Source of the DNA: Bacteroidales bacterium
Lineage (GTDB): Bacteria; Bacteroidota; Bacteroidia; Bacteroidales; Marinilabiliaceae
Assembly: GCA_004552385.1 (NCBI GenBank)
Contig: SFOL01000087.1
Coordinates: 1 to 7,245, forward strand
Direction of reading: 5' to 3'
DNA length: 7,245 bases
Below are positions 1 through 6,665 of the stretch, piece after piece; position 1 is the stretch's first letter; each line of letters starts with the position of its first letter. The position numbers and the translations under genes are program-made. The notes beneath the pieces are model-generated. The model was given only the letters and a program-made list of their open reading frames with translations, did not search any database and was not told the DNA's origin.

Positions 1-95
1 GCCGTCGTATGTCATTGACAGATTGTCCACGATGCCCTTGAGCGAGGAGGTCATGTCGCCCTCGCGGGACAAAGATAGCAAATTTCCCATATTGT
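1..95 (-). repeat. Inverted repeat, left arm (inside the DUF6443 RHS gene)
   Basis: Bases 1-95 are the reverse complement of 6571-6665 (base i pairs with 6666-i). Bases 1-84 match perfectly; mismatches occur only at 85 and 86, and bases 87-95 match again. Homology ends at 96. The arm may extend left of the window, so 95 bases is a minimum length. It codes for the segment from YDNMGNLLSLSRE to LSMTYDG. Confidence 0.97.
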
Positions 96-2610
96 CGTAG
101 CTGTAACTTGTGCCGTAGCCCGTGACGTGGTCCCCGTACTCGCCGTAGTCCGCCGACACAAGGCGGCCGAGGCCGTCATAGGCGAAATCGTAGCTGCGGG
201 TTCCGGTGCCGGCACCGGACCTCCACTCCATCGAGGAGACATCACCGCCGAAGCGTCTGTTGCCGTCTCCCAGTCGGGCGGACCTCAGATCATTGTAGTG
301 CAAGGTCTCTTTGAACAGAGATCCGTCGATGCCGGTCAGCCATGAGCGGACGCTGTAGGAATATGCGGACGAAAGGGCGCCGTTCCCACCTCTCTCAGTG
401 CCTGACAGCCTGCCCAGCTCGTCATAGGTGTTCCTGGCAAGAAGGACCGGAGTGCCGCCGTTCAACGAATGGCGTACCTCAAGCAGACGCTCGGAGTCAT
501 CATAGGTGTAGGTCAGGTCCTCGCGGACAGTCTCTGTCCCTTTCCGGTGTACGAGATGGCGGCGTACAGGGCTGCCGAGGAAGTCATGCTCCACGTCCTC
601 GGTGTCCCAGCCTCCGTCCGGATACGACATTTCCGTGTGTGAGACACGCCCCCTGCCGTCATATCTGACAAGCCCCCACACCTTTTTGCCGCTGATGCCC
701 TCCGAAACCTCATGCAGGCATGATCCGGTCCGCCTTCCGATCAGGCTGGGAATATGAGTGCCGTACATGGCAAGGCTGTCCGGAAGGCCGGTGGCGAAAT
801 CATCAACAAACGCGTGGCTGTCATAATAGAAGGCTGACATGACCTGTGGCGAGACGAGCGTCACACCCGAGCATGCATAGCCGTCAAGCGCCCCGCCCGC
901 GCCAACGTACTCAGCTAGCGCGAAACCAGATATCATGTTCCCCGTAGGGACGTCATGACCGCAGACTCCGGTGACGCACTCCCTGCCGTGGATATCGTAC
1001 AGCATGAACGTGGACTCTCCGCGCCTTCTCTGCTCTCCGTCCTGTGTGAACACAAGCCTGTCCGCGTCGTCATATTCCATCCTTATCCATCCTATCCCAG
1101 GAAGCTTCCTCGCGCAGACCCTTTCTTTGGAATCGTAGAGATACAGATAGGCATACCTTTCTGTTTCCTCCGGATCAAGCGATTGCCCGATGGAAAGACG
1201 GTCTGACAAGGCGGGGGGAATTACAGCGAGAAGGTGGTCGAGGCCGTCGTAGACGCTGTATGTGTCAAGATATTGACACTCCCCGCCTTCTTTCATCACC
1301 TGTCTCGAAAGTATCTCCCTGCCATGCCTGTCGGTAAAGGTGAGCGTCTCCTTTCCGTCCTCGTCCGTCACCGAGACGACCTTCAGGGAGCCATCGGGGT
1401 AGAGCCCCTCCGAACTTATGACAAAGGATGTGTCATTCTTGGAAGCCTGGACTTCAATGCGGTGGCAGACGAGACGCTCGTCACCCGCACTGTTGCCCAT
1501 GTGTTCCGAAAGTATGCCGCGCCCGGCCTGCCTCCATGCCTCTCCGGAACCGTATTCCATCAGAGGCCTGTCAAGCGGGCTGCCGTCATAGATGACCTCG
1601 GAGTAGGGGGCACCGTCGCCAAGGTTGGCCTCCGAGGATCCGGGCATGATGTCCTCAGGCCTGACATGGGCATCCAGATACGTGACCGTATGCAGTCCAG
1701 GCAGGATCACCCTTTGAGGTGTCGCCAACGCCGGCAGCCATCTTTTGGACACTCTGCCGTGTCCGTCATATTCAGTGAGCGACACCAGCGTCTTGTGCGA
1801 TGGGGTGAACCCCACCTGATGCACTGACTCCTCGCGGCCGAAGTCGTCGAGCCAGGTGACGGTCGTCATCATCGACATCTCACCGCCGTCGCGGCTGGTC
1901 AGGACCGTGACATCGTTCCAGCTGGTAGCCACGTACGAATCACTCAGGAGTGGAATGCATTCAAGTGACAAAGACAGCGACGAGCGGCATGAGAGGGCCT
2001 CGGAGTTCGGCGCACCGGCGGCGATTGCACCGGATTCGTCCTCTTCGTCGTCATCAACCGCCTGAATGTCAGGAACCTCAACAATCCTGTCGGAGAATCC
2101 GTCATACTCAAGCAGGTACTCTCCGGGCGGGATGGAAAGGATCACGCTGTCCTGACGTTCGTAGTCCTCACTGATATACGTCCGCATCGTGGATCCGTCC
2201 ACACGGAACGGTAACCTTGCGATAAGGCTATCGCCCTTGTCCAAGACCTCATAGAGCCTCAGGAGGATATGGCTTTCTCCCGCCGGGAACGGATCCCCCA
2301 ACCCGCGGTTGTAAGAGAATCCATTCAGCTTGAAGTGCACGTCAAGGGTGTCTGCGACGACCAGGGTGCACGAGCGGTCGATGGCGGACGTCGAGGCCCC
2401 GACGAGCTTCATCAGGCTGACATCGGTGGCGTAGCCTTTTCTCAACGAGAATATCGGTAAAGTCGGATAGGCTGGCTCGACAGGCTCGACAGGCTCGACA
2501 GGAGTCGCGGTTTCCTGAGCCGGCATGGCGGCACAGGAAAAGAACAGCGCAAGCAAGGATGCGGCCGCCTTGCGCGCAAAATGTGTCATATTGTTCATTG
2601 TTCTAGTCAT
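1..2610 (-). CDS. Secreted RHS/YD-repeat protein, DUF6443 type (3' end beyond window)
   Basis: The frame is open from ATG at 2610 to base 1 (870 codons, no stop), so the gene continues off the left edge. In-frame ATGs at 2598 and 2589 are alternatives; 2610 is chosen because it overlaps the upstream stop by 8 bases. Residues 1-31 look like a signal peptide (basic HFARK, hydrophobic ASLLALFF, small residues to MPA). A PVE triplet follows (37-45), and an acidic stretch lies near 185-192. From about 249 the layout fits DUF6443 RHS proteins: WLDDFGRE, EYDGHGRVSKRWLP, then APYSEVIYDGSPLDRP near 332. YD repeats follow, then WLTGIDGSLFKE near 755 and FAYDGLGRL near 805. Family knowledge predicts an RHS core and variable tip after the visible end. 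The last 95 bases recur inverted at 6571-6665. Likely role: shell and tip of a secreted polymorphic toxin or surface protein. The family is confident, the role inferred. Confidence 0.9.
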   Translation of the reverse strand, partial: MTRTMNNMTHFARKAAASLLALFFSCAAMPAQETATPVEPVEPVEPAYPTLPIFSLRKGYATDVSLMKLVGASTSAIDRSCTLVVADTLDVHFKLNGFSYNRGLGDPFPAGESHILLRLYEVLDKGDSLIARLPFRVDGSTMRTYISEDYERQDSVILSIPPGEYLLEYDGFSDRIVEVPDIQAVDDDEEDESGAIAAGAPNSEALSCRSSLSLSLECIPLLSDSYVATSWNDVTVLTSRDGGEMSMMTTVTWLDDFGREESVHQVGFTPSHKTLVSLTEYDGHGRVSKRWLPALATPQRVILPGLHTVTYLDAHVRPEDIMPGSSEANLGDGAPYSEVIYDGSPLDRPLMEYGSGEAWRQAGRGILSEHMGNSAGDERLVCHRIEVQASKNDTSFVISSEGLYPDGSLKVVSVTDEDGKETLTFTDRHGREILSRQVMKEGGECQYLDTYSVYDGLDHLLAVIPPALSDRLSIGQSLDPEETERYAYLYLYDSKERVCARKLPGIGWIRMEYDDADRLVFTQDGEQRRRGESTFMLYDIHGRECVTGVCGHDVPTGNMISGFALAEYVGAGGALDGYACSGVTLVSPQVMSAFYYDSHAFVDDFATGLPDSLAMYGTHIPSLIGRRTGSCLHEVSEGISGKKVWGLVRYDGRGRVSHTEMSYPDGGWDTEDVEHDFLGSPVRRHLVHRKGTETVREDLTYTYDDSERLLEVRHSLNGGTPVLLARNTYDELGRLSGTERGGNGALSSAYSYSVRSWLTGIDGSLFKETLHYNDLRSARLGDGNRRFGGDVSSMEWRSGAGTGTRSYDFAYDGLGRLVSADYGEYGDHVTGYGTSYSYDNMGNLLSLSREGDMTSSLKGIVDNLSMTYDG
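2474..2500 (-). repeat. Tandem 9-base repeat, three copies, coding PVE triplets
   Basis: GGCTCGACA occurs three times without change (2474-2482, 2483-2491, 2492-2500). It encodes the tripeptide PVE three times (residues 37-45) right after the signal peptide of the DUF6443 RHS protein. The unit is a multiple of three, so copy-number changes would alter linker length without breaking the frame. Confidence 0.95.
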
Positions 2611-5600
2611 TATGATAATGGTATGAATATTTCCTCACAATCTTTTTCCCGACGTTCCCGTCATTGTCCGTCTCAAAGATGGACTCCTCCGAAAGTCTGC
2701 CGAGAGCGTCGTAACCATAGCGGAAAATCAGTTCGTCAGGCATCATCACCTGAATCAAGCGCAGGGAGGTGTCATAAGCATAGTCCCAGACCAACTTCCC
2801 ACCGACGCTTCGCTTAACAGGATCTGGAATGAAGGGGTGTACAATGAAATCATCTGACTGCTGTCTGGCCTCATCGGAGAGTTCCGGTAGTGCCTCGTAC
2901 TCCTCCAAAGTGATCCCCTCAATCCTTGTCATGAGGCGTTGACCGTTTCCACACCACTGAAGCACACTGTGGACTCCGTTCTCTACAATCTCGGTAGGGT
3001 TGCCCCATTCATCAACGGACAGAGCCTCATAGTCCGTTTTCCCCGTCCCGTCCGTGCCGAACAACGTTTCGATCTTGGACAGATAGCATATCGGGCCATT
3101 GTGTGATTCATTGCTCGAATATGTGTTCCTCGCCGTCCTGCGGAGAGTCCCGGAAGACACTTCCTCCGTGACGACCGGGGACATGATGTGCCGGTCGATC
3201 ATCCACCGGTACTGTCCTGAATGGTCTGACGGGTATGTGTACCGGCTCGTCCTTTGCGTGCCGTCGCTTGACATCTCGGACTTTGAGATGATTTGTCTGG
3301 CAGAGTTATAATGCGTCCATGTGCTGTCGGAATATTCACCTTCACGGACGACCGTGGACTCCGGCAGGTAGCTGTAGGTGTTGGTCAGCGTCAGCCACGC
3401 CACTTTAGCGCTGGTAAAATTCTCCTTGGACCTGTCCAGATAGATCGTCCTCTGCGTCGCCGTCGGCATGGGATGGTCGTTGACTCTGGTGTACCTGTAG
3501 GACTCAGACCTGACCTCAGTGCCGTCGGCGCGGTGCCATGACCGGGACAGGAGATGTCCGCGCTCGGCTGAGTTGCTCGTGTAGGGTAAGCCGCCTCCAA
3601 TGCCTGAAATGTTGTACGAATGATATGCGGAAATGTCATCGTGGGCGTTCCCGTGGATGTCAGTCCCGTAGTTGCTGAAGCGATTGACAACATAGCCCAA
3701 AGAGGTTCCATCAGCGTCCAGCGTCTCCTCTATCACGCACGAGTAGCCAACATCAGGGCTGTTAAGGTTTGTGACGGGCAGGCCAAAGCTATACATGCTG
3801 AAAATACTCATGGACACGGGATAAGGACCAGAAATTCCCTTAAGAGGTGTCCAGACATAATTGTTGCCGGCATTGTAGGTGACCGCGACAGGGTCGGGGG
3901 CTTTTGCTACCCCGCTGCTTCGCGCCGATGTGGAGATTCCCTCTCGATAGTGGAACACCTTCGTGGACACGATGCTGTCCTCCCTGGAAAGGTTGGTGAT
4001 CCTGCGGACACGCAGCCCACCTGAAACTCCATATTTGTCCATCAGGACATGGCTGTCGTTCTCCAGTCTTGAATAGTCGTGTCTCTCATATTCCAGCACG
4101 GTCCTTCCGCCTGTCGGGTAGATGACCTCAACGAGGGTCTCGCTCTTTGTGGCGTTGACACTTGCCGGAGCCTCCAGATTGGAATCGGCCAGTTTGTGGG
4201 TCTGTCCGTTCCAGTAGCCCCAACGGTCGGCCTGCGGCAGGATGTAGCCGTTCGGCATGTGGTTGGGGTCGTAGGCGAACCTGTATTCCGGCATGCCAAG
4301 ATCCGTGGTCTCGGCAGGAATCGAATAGAAGGGGTACTTTACGCCTACTCCTTCTACGTATGTCGTCTCAATGTTCGTCAGCCCTGTCCTCCAGGCCACC
4401 CTTCCAAGCTTGCGGCGGCTCTCTTCAAGATATTCAAAGAGGACGGTCGTGTCGTCGTCTCCTGCCCTGTTGATGCGGATGCCGTAAAGCACGTGAGCCA
4501 CAAGGAGTGACGCTATGCTTTCGTTGGCGATCGGATCTGTCGAATAGTCGAATCCAGGGAAAAGGAACCCGAATTGATCATGAGGGGAAGAATCCAACAT
4601 CTGCCAGGGCGAGATCCTTGAATTCCCGTTGCCGCTCCAGTACAACGCGCCCCCGGTGTGGTTTTCTGAGTACGCGTCAATATACCGCCAGTCCGCCTTG
4701 TACTCGAATTCCAATGTCTCATTCAGCGTTGTGATGCGGCATAGTCTTGCTGGGAAAAGAAGAAAACCGGTGAATCCGCGCCGTCCGGTATTGACACCGT
4801 TGTCTCCCGATGACGGGAAGCCTGTTGTACGGCACACACTCGGACTGTATCTTATGTCAACCATAAGGTCGTAGGGATTGCCATCACTGCCGTTCGCGTA
4901 CTGGTATGTGACCGTGCGGCCGTCCTGCGTCTTTATCTCGCTCAGATGCCATGACGTGGCAATGAGGTCCCCGCTCTTTCTGGAGTAATACGGAACGCTG
5001 AAATCCGTGGCGTCTGAGCCTCCGAAGGTGAACCTGCAGCCGTCCGGTGTCACCAGTGTGAACCTGATGAAGTGACGTTTGTTCTTGTCCCTGTTCGGCC
5101 AGCCGCTGACATTCGGAATGCGCCCGGCGAGGCCGGATATGTCCATGAAGTCCTTCGCCGGGTCAAACTCCACACTGATGTCCTCATCGCTGACGACAGT
5201 CCAGCCGCCTTCCGGGTTGAGATAGAAGTTGCCGCTGTGTCCGAAGAAGTTGAATGAGAACTCGTCGGCGGAAATCTCGAACCATTCCGAGCCTTCAGAT
5301 TCGGTGCAGTTTCTTGTCAGACTGTCCAGACGGGTCGGTGTGATTCCGGCCATCAGTGAGCAGTGTCCATAGAATCCGTTCTCATATTTGCCTGTCATCT
5401 TCTCATCTGGGACTCCCCGGACGGTACGTGTGACGCAGCCACCGCACTGAAGGCTCCAGCCCAGTCCGACAATGCCTGGGTACTGGTTGGGTTTCACCGA
5501 GGCAAGGTGATACCTCAGCGAGACGGGGAACGTCATGGAGCCGACCCTCATCTCGTGTATCGGCACGGATATGTCCGGGATGCCGGTGAAAAGGCTGACA

Positions 5601-5740
5601 GGGACTGATCCGTACGTCCCGAGATTGGCCGCCTCCGGTGACGGGACGCTGCAGACCGGAGAGGTCTGGGCCTCCATTGACATGGAGACCATGATGAATG
5701 TCGCCGCGCAGGCGATTAACTGTCTGATTTTACTTTTCAT
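2603..5740 (-). CDS. Secreted RHS/YD-repeat protein, amino-terminal shell half
   Basis: A complete 1045-residue protein. Residues 1-25 form a signal peptide (basic KSKIRQ, hydrophobic core, possible cleavage after SMEA or Q). The conserved start of Bacteroidetes RHS proteins follows at about 34-112: PSPEAANLGTYG, then PVSLFTGIPDISVP, FPVSLRYH, VGLGWSLQCGG and RGVPDE. The middle is beta-rich with many Tyr/Asp pairs, for example TFGGSDATDF and VTYQYANGSDG. YD repeats close the protein (WDYAYD at 985, FRYGYDALGRL near 1007), and it stops at YSYHYHND without an RHS core (DHxGSxR) or a toxin tip. It therefore cannot be a complete RHS toxin alone. The start overlaps the holin-like gene by 11 bases, and the end overlaps the DUF6443 gene by 8. 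I infer that it forms part of a hollow shell with that partner, as TcB does with TcC. It could instead be an independent surface protein. Confidence 0.93.
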   Translation of the reverse strand: MKSKIRQLIACAATFIMVSMSMEAQTSPVCSVPSPEAANLGTYGSVPVSLFTGIPDISVPIHEMRVGSMTFPVSLRYHLASVKPNQYPGIVGLGWSLQCGGCVTRTVRGVPDEKMTGKYENGFYGHCSLMAGITPTRLDSLTRNCTESEGSEWFEISADEFSFNFFGHSGNFYLNPEGGWTVVSDEDISVEFDPAKDFMDISGLAGRIPNVSGWPNRDKNKRHFIRFTLVTPDGCRFTFGGSDATDFSVPYYSRKSGDLIATSWHLSEIKTQDGRTVTYQYANGSDGNPYDLMVDIRYSPSVCRTTGFPSSGDNGVNTGRRGFTGFLLFPARLCRITTLNETLEFEYKADWRYIDAYSENHTGGALYWSGNGNSRISPWQMLDSSPHDQFGFLFPGFDYSTDPIANESIASLLVAHVLYGIRINRAGDDDTTVLFEYLEESRRKLGRVAWRTGLTNIETTYVEGVGVKYPFYSIPAETTDLGMPEYRFAYDPNHMPNGYILPQADRWGYWNGQTHKLADSNLEAPASVNATKSETLVEVIYPTGGRTVLEYERHDYSRLENDSHVLMDKYGVSGGLRVRRITNLSREDSIVSTKVFHYREGISTSARSSGVAKAPDPVAVTYNAGNNYVWTPLKGISGPYPVSMSIFSMYSFGLPVTNLNSPDVGYSCVIEETLDADGTSLGYVVNRFSNYGTDIHGNAHDDISAYHSYNISGIGGGLPYTSNSAERGHLLSRSWHRADGTEVRSESYRYTRVNDHPMPTATQRTIYLDRSKENFTSAKVAWLTLTNTYSYLPESTVVREGEYSDSTWTHYNSARQIISKSEMSSDGTQRTSRYTYPSDHSGQYRWMIDRHIMSPVVTEEVSSGTLRRTARNTYSSNESHNGPICYLSKIETLFGTDGTGKTDYEALSVDEWGNPTEIVENGVHSVLQWCGNGQRLMTRIEGITLEEYEALPELSDEARQQSDDFIVHPFIPDPVKRSVGGKLVWDYAYDTSLRLIQVMMPDELIFRYGYDALGRLSEESIFETDNDGNVGKKIVRKYSYHYHND

Positions 5741-5972
5741 TTTTGTCCTTGTTTATGGTTGCACTGCCCTTCCAGATGTCCGTCACGCTGTCGATTCCGA
5801 GCAGCGCGGTGGACGCGTAGAGGATTGCTGAGATCATGTCGGGGGCCTGCCGGTCCCATACCGTACACATGATCAGGACGGCCGAGCAGCACAGCCATCC
5901 GATGATTCCGCACAGCCTCTTCGACGAGAGGCTGTCTCTGTCCGCGGACAGAAGAGATTTTAATATGTTCAT
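5730..5972 (-). CDS. Small holin-like membrane protein
   Basis: An 80-residue protein, first gene of the operon. A polar amino-terminal stretch (LLSADRDSLSSKR) leads to a hydrophobic segment at about 20-38 (LCGIIGWLCCSAVLIMCTV). A short polar turn (WDRQAPD) follows, then a second segment at about 46-60 (MISAILYASTALLGI), the motif DSVTDIWKG, and a lysine-rich tail. Two membrane spans with the pattern SSKR...LLGIDSV...WK resemble the small holin-like proteins of Bacteroidetes phages and mobile regions; this rests on recalled pattern similarity, not a search. ATG at 5972 is preferred over the in-frame ATG at 6092 because the intervening 40 codons lie over three strong hairpins and encode an Arg/Gln-rich, non-membrane sequence. 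The stop overlaps the start of the large RHS gene by 11 bases, so translation is probably coupled. A role in export or release of the RHS proteins is possible but inferred. Confidence 0.75.
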   Translation of the reverse strand: MNILKSLLSADRDSLSSKRLCGIIGWLCCSAVLIMCTVWDRQAPDMISAILYASTALLGIDSVTDIWKGSATINKDKNEK

Positions 5973-5993
5973 TGGTTTAACGTTTTGCGCATG

Positions 5994-6086
5994 TCGGGGC
6001 ACATGTCGCCCCGAGTATGCATAAGTTTGACATGTCCGGGCTTGTGGCCCGGATTGAAATGTGGCCGCCCTCCTTTGTCGAGGGCG
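5994..6086 (-). promoter_or_regulatory. Three tandem GC-rich hairpins in the operon leader
   Basis: Three perfect stems of 7 pairs lie in a row just upstream of the holin-like start: CGCCCTC (6066-6072) / GAGGGCG (6080-6086); TCCGGGC (6035-6041) / GCCCGGA (6047-6053); TCGGGGC (5994-6000) / GCCCCGA (6008-6014). Loops are 5-7 bases. CATGTC occurs three times in and beside the last two. No T-run follows any of them, so they are not classic terminators. They could control translation or stability of the operon mRNA; that role is inferred. Confidence 0.5.
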
Positions 6087-6122
6087 CGCCATCGGTTGCG
6101 CAAAGCGATTTTGTCGGGTATT

Positions 6123-6154
6123 TTTGCGGGATTGAGAATTAATCCCTACCTTTG
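6123..6154 (+). promoter_or_regulatory. Putative Bacteroidetes-type promoter, plus strand, with a dyad in its spacer
   Basis: TTTG (6123-6126) is followed by 20 bases and then TACCTTTG (6147-6154), a full match to the Bacteroidetes -33/-7 consensus. The spacer contains an inverted repeat, GGGATT (6128-6133) and AATCCC (6141-6146), which fills it almost exactly and could be an operator. Transcription would start near 6160 and run toward the orphan RHS cassette, away from the operon and antisense to its leader. Confidence 0.6.
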
Positions 6155-6159
6155 AATCG

Positions 6160-6258
6160 CTATAGCATCTTGTCAGGGGCGACTAATCCCTGAATTTCCA
6201 GTCTGTGGCACTCAATGGAGCTCACGTCCGCCAAGATTTGCGCTCCATTTTTTGTGCC
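6160..6258 (+). ncRNA. Possible small structured RNA downstream of the plus-strand promoter
   Basis: No convincing gene follows the plus-strand promoter. The roughly 100 bases after it can fold into a hairpin CAGGG (6174-6178) / CCCTG (6188-6192), then a longer one ending in a T-run. The octamer TAATCCCT at 6184-6191 repeats one at 6140-6147 in the promoter. I could not assign it to a known RNA family. It might instead be the regulated leader of the downstream RHS cassette, or an antisense RNA to the operon leader. The start is inferred from the promoter and the end from the hairpin. Confidence 0.35.
6207..6258 (+). terminator. Hairpin with T-run, possible intrinsic terminator
   Basis: AATGGAGC (6214-6221) pairs with GCTCCATT (6242-6249) across a 20-base loop, and T bases run to 6253. 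GGCAC (6207-6211) and GTGCC (6254-6258) can add an outer stem, which would take the T-run into the structure. It may therefore be a terminator or a structural element. If it terminates, it insulates the orphan RHS cassette from the promoter at 6123-6154. Confidence 0.45.
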
Positions 6259-6355
6259 TTGAAGATTGCGTGTCTACATGGCTACAAAAAAATAAAAAAT
6301 AAACTTTAAAAATCAGTCGGCTCGGCCAGTTGTGATTGGCTCCCGTCTCTGGTTA

Positions 6356-6388
6356 CAAAGATATCCCAATACCAGCCGTATTTCCAAA
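6356..6388 (-). promoter_or_regulatory. Putative Bacteroidetes-type promoter for the three-gene operon
   Basis: Read on the minus strand, TTTG (6388-6385) is followed by 21 bases and then TATCTTTG (6363-6356). This matches the -33 TTTG / -7 TAnnTTTG consensus of the primary sigma factor of Bacteroidetes. Transcription would start near 6350, giving a leader of about 380 bases before the holin-like gene. It is the only well-spaced minus-strand match I found upstream of the operon. Confidence 0.55.
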
Positions 6389-6406
6389 TTATTTTTACCA
6401 AAGTTA

Positions 6407-6433
6407 TTAACAAGTGCTAACATTAGTTGTTAA
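6407..6433. repeat. AT-rich dyad upstream of the minus-strand promoter
   Basis: TTAACAA (6407-6413) is the reverse complement of TTGTTAA (6427-6433). Between them lies a second small dyad, CTAA (6417-6420) and TTAG (6423-6426). It sits about 20 bases upstream of the -33 element at 6385-6388, where a regulator of the operon could bind. It could also be chance symmetry in AT-rich DNA. Confidence 0.4.
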
Positions 6434-6570
6434 CTCGTTGTCATACAGCTTTGCATGCAGGTATATAATATAGATAAATTCAAAATAATCATATTTGATT
6501 TATGCGTTTAGGCCGGTTAACCTACTGAGTCTGGTTTGCCTTTTTGCCCATTTTTGCATCGTACCATACC
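6434..6570. other. Non-coding stretch before the orphan RHS cassette
   Basis: This stretch is AT-rich to about 6500 and more mixed after that. One frame is open from 6489 into the RHS cassette, but it has no start codon before 6576 and no recognisable domain. A short perfect palindrome, GGTTAACC, lies at 6515-6522. I found no well-spaced plus-strand TTTG/TAnnTTTG promoter here, which fits the cassette being silent in this orientation. Confidence 0.5.
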
Positions 6571-6665
6571 ACAATATGGATAATTTGCTATCTTTGTCCC
6601 GCGAGGGCGACATGACCTCCTCGCTCAAGGGCATCGTGGACAATCTGTCAATGACATACGACGGC
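6571..6665 (+). repeat. Inverted repeat, right arm (start of the orphan RHS cassette)
   Basis: This is the partner of bases 1-95, in opposite orientation and in the same reading frame relative to its RHS gene. The sequence to its left (up to 6570) is non-coding and unrelated to the coding sequence upstream of the left arm, so 6571 marks a sharp junction. Mismatches to the left arm are at 6580 and 6581. Continuation to the right of 6665 cannot be tested because the left arm is cut by the window edge. Confidence 0.97.

Noticed and set aside
1234..1827. Plus-strand open frame of 197 codons opposite the DUF6443 RHS gene
   Set aside because: It is antisense to a clear coding frame with YD-repeat protein features, and its product has no recognisable domain; long antisense frames are common in GC-rich coding DNA.
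5973..6092. Extension of the holin-like gene to the in-frame ATG at 6092, giving 120 residues
   Set aside because: The extra 40 codons cross three strong hairpins and encode an Arg/Gln-rich sequence unlike the start of a small membrane protein; ATG at 5972 gives the expected short polar head and two spans.
6215..6262. A 15-residue open frame (ATG at 6215, TGA at 6260)
   Set aside because: It lies entirely within the hairpin and T-run, has no other support, and is short enough to occur by chance.
6589..6596. TATCTTTG within the right repeat arm as a -7 promoter element
   Set aside because: It matches TAnnTTTG, but no TTTG lies 19-21 bases upstream, and the same bases are codons in the left arm; chance is the simpler reading.
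1..6665. The inverted repeat as an assembly artefact
   Set aside because: The two flanks differ, the arms differ at two positions, and both arms continue RHS reading frames in the same phase, which fits biology better; it cannot be fully excluded without reads.
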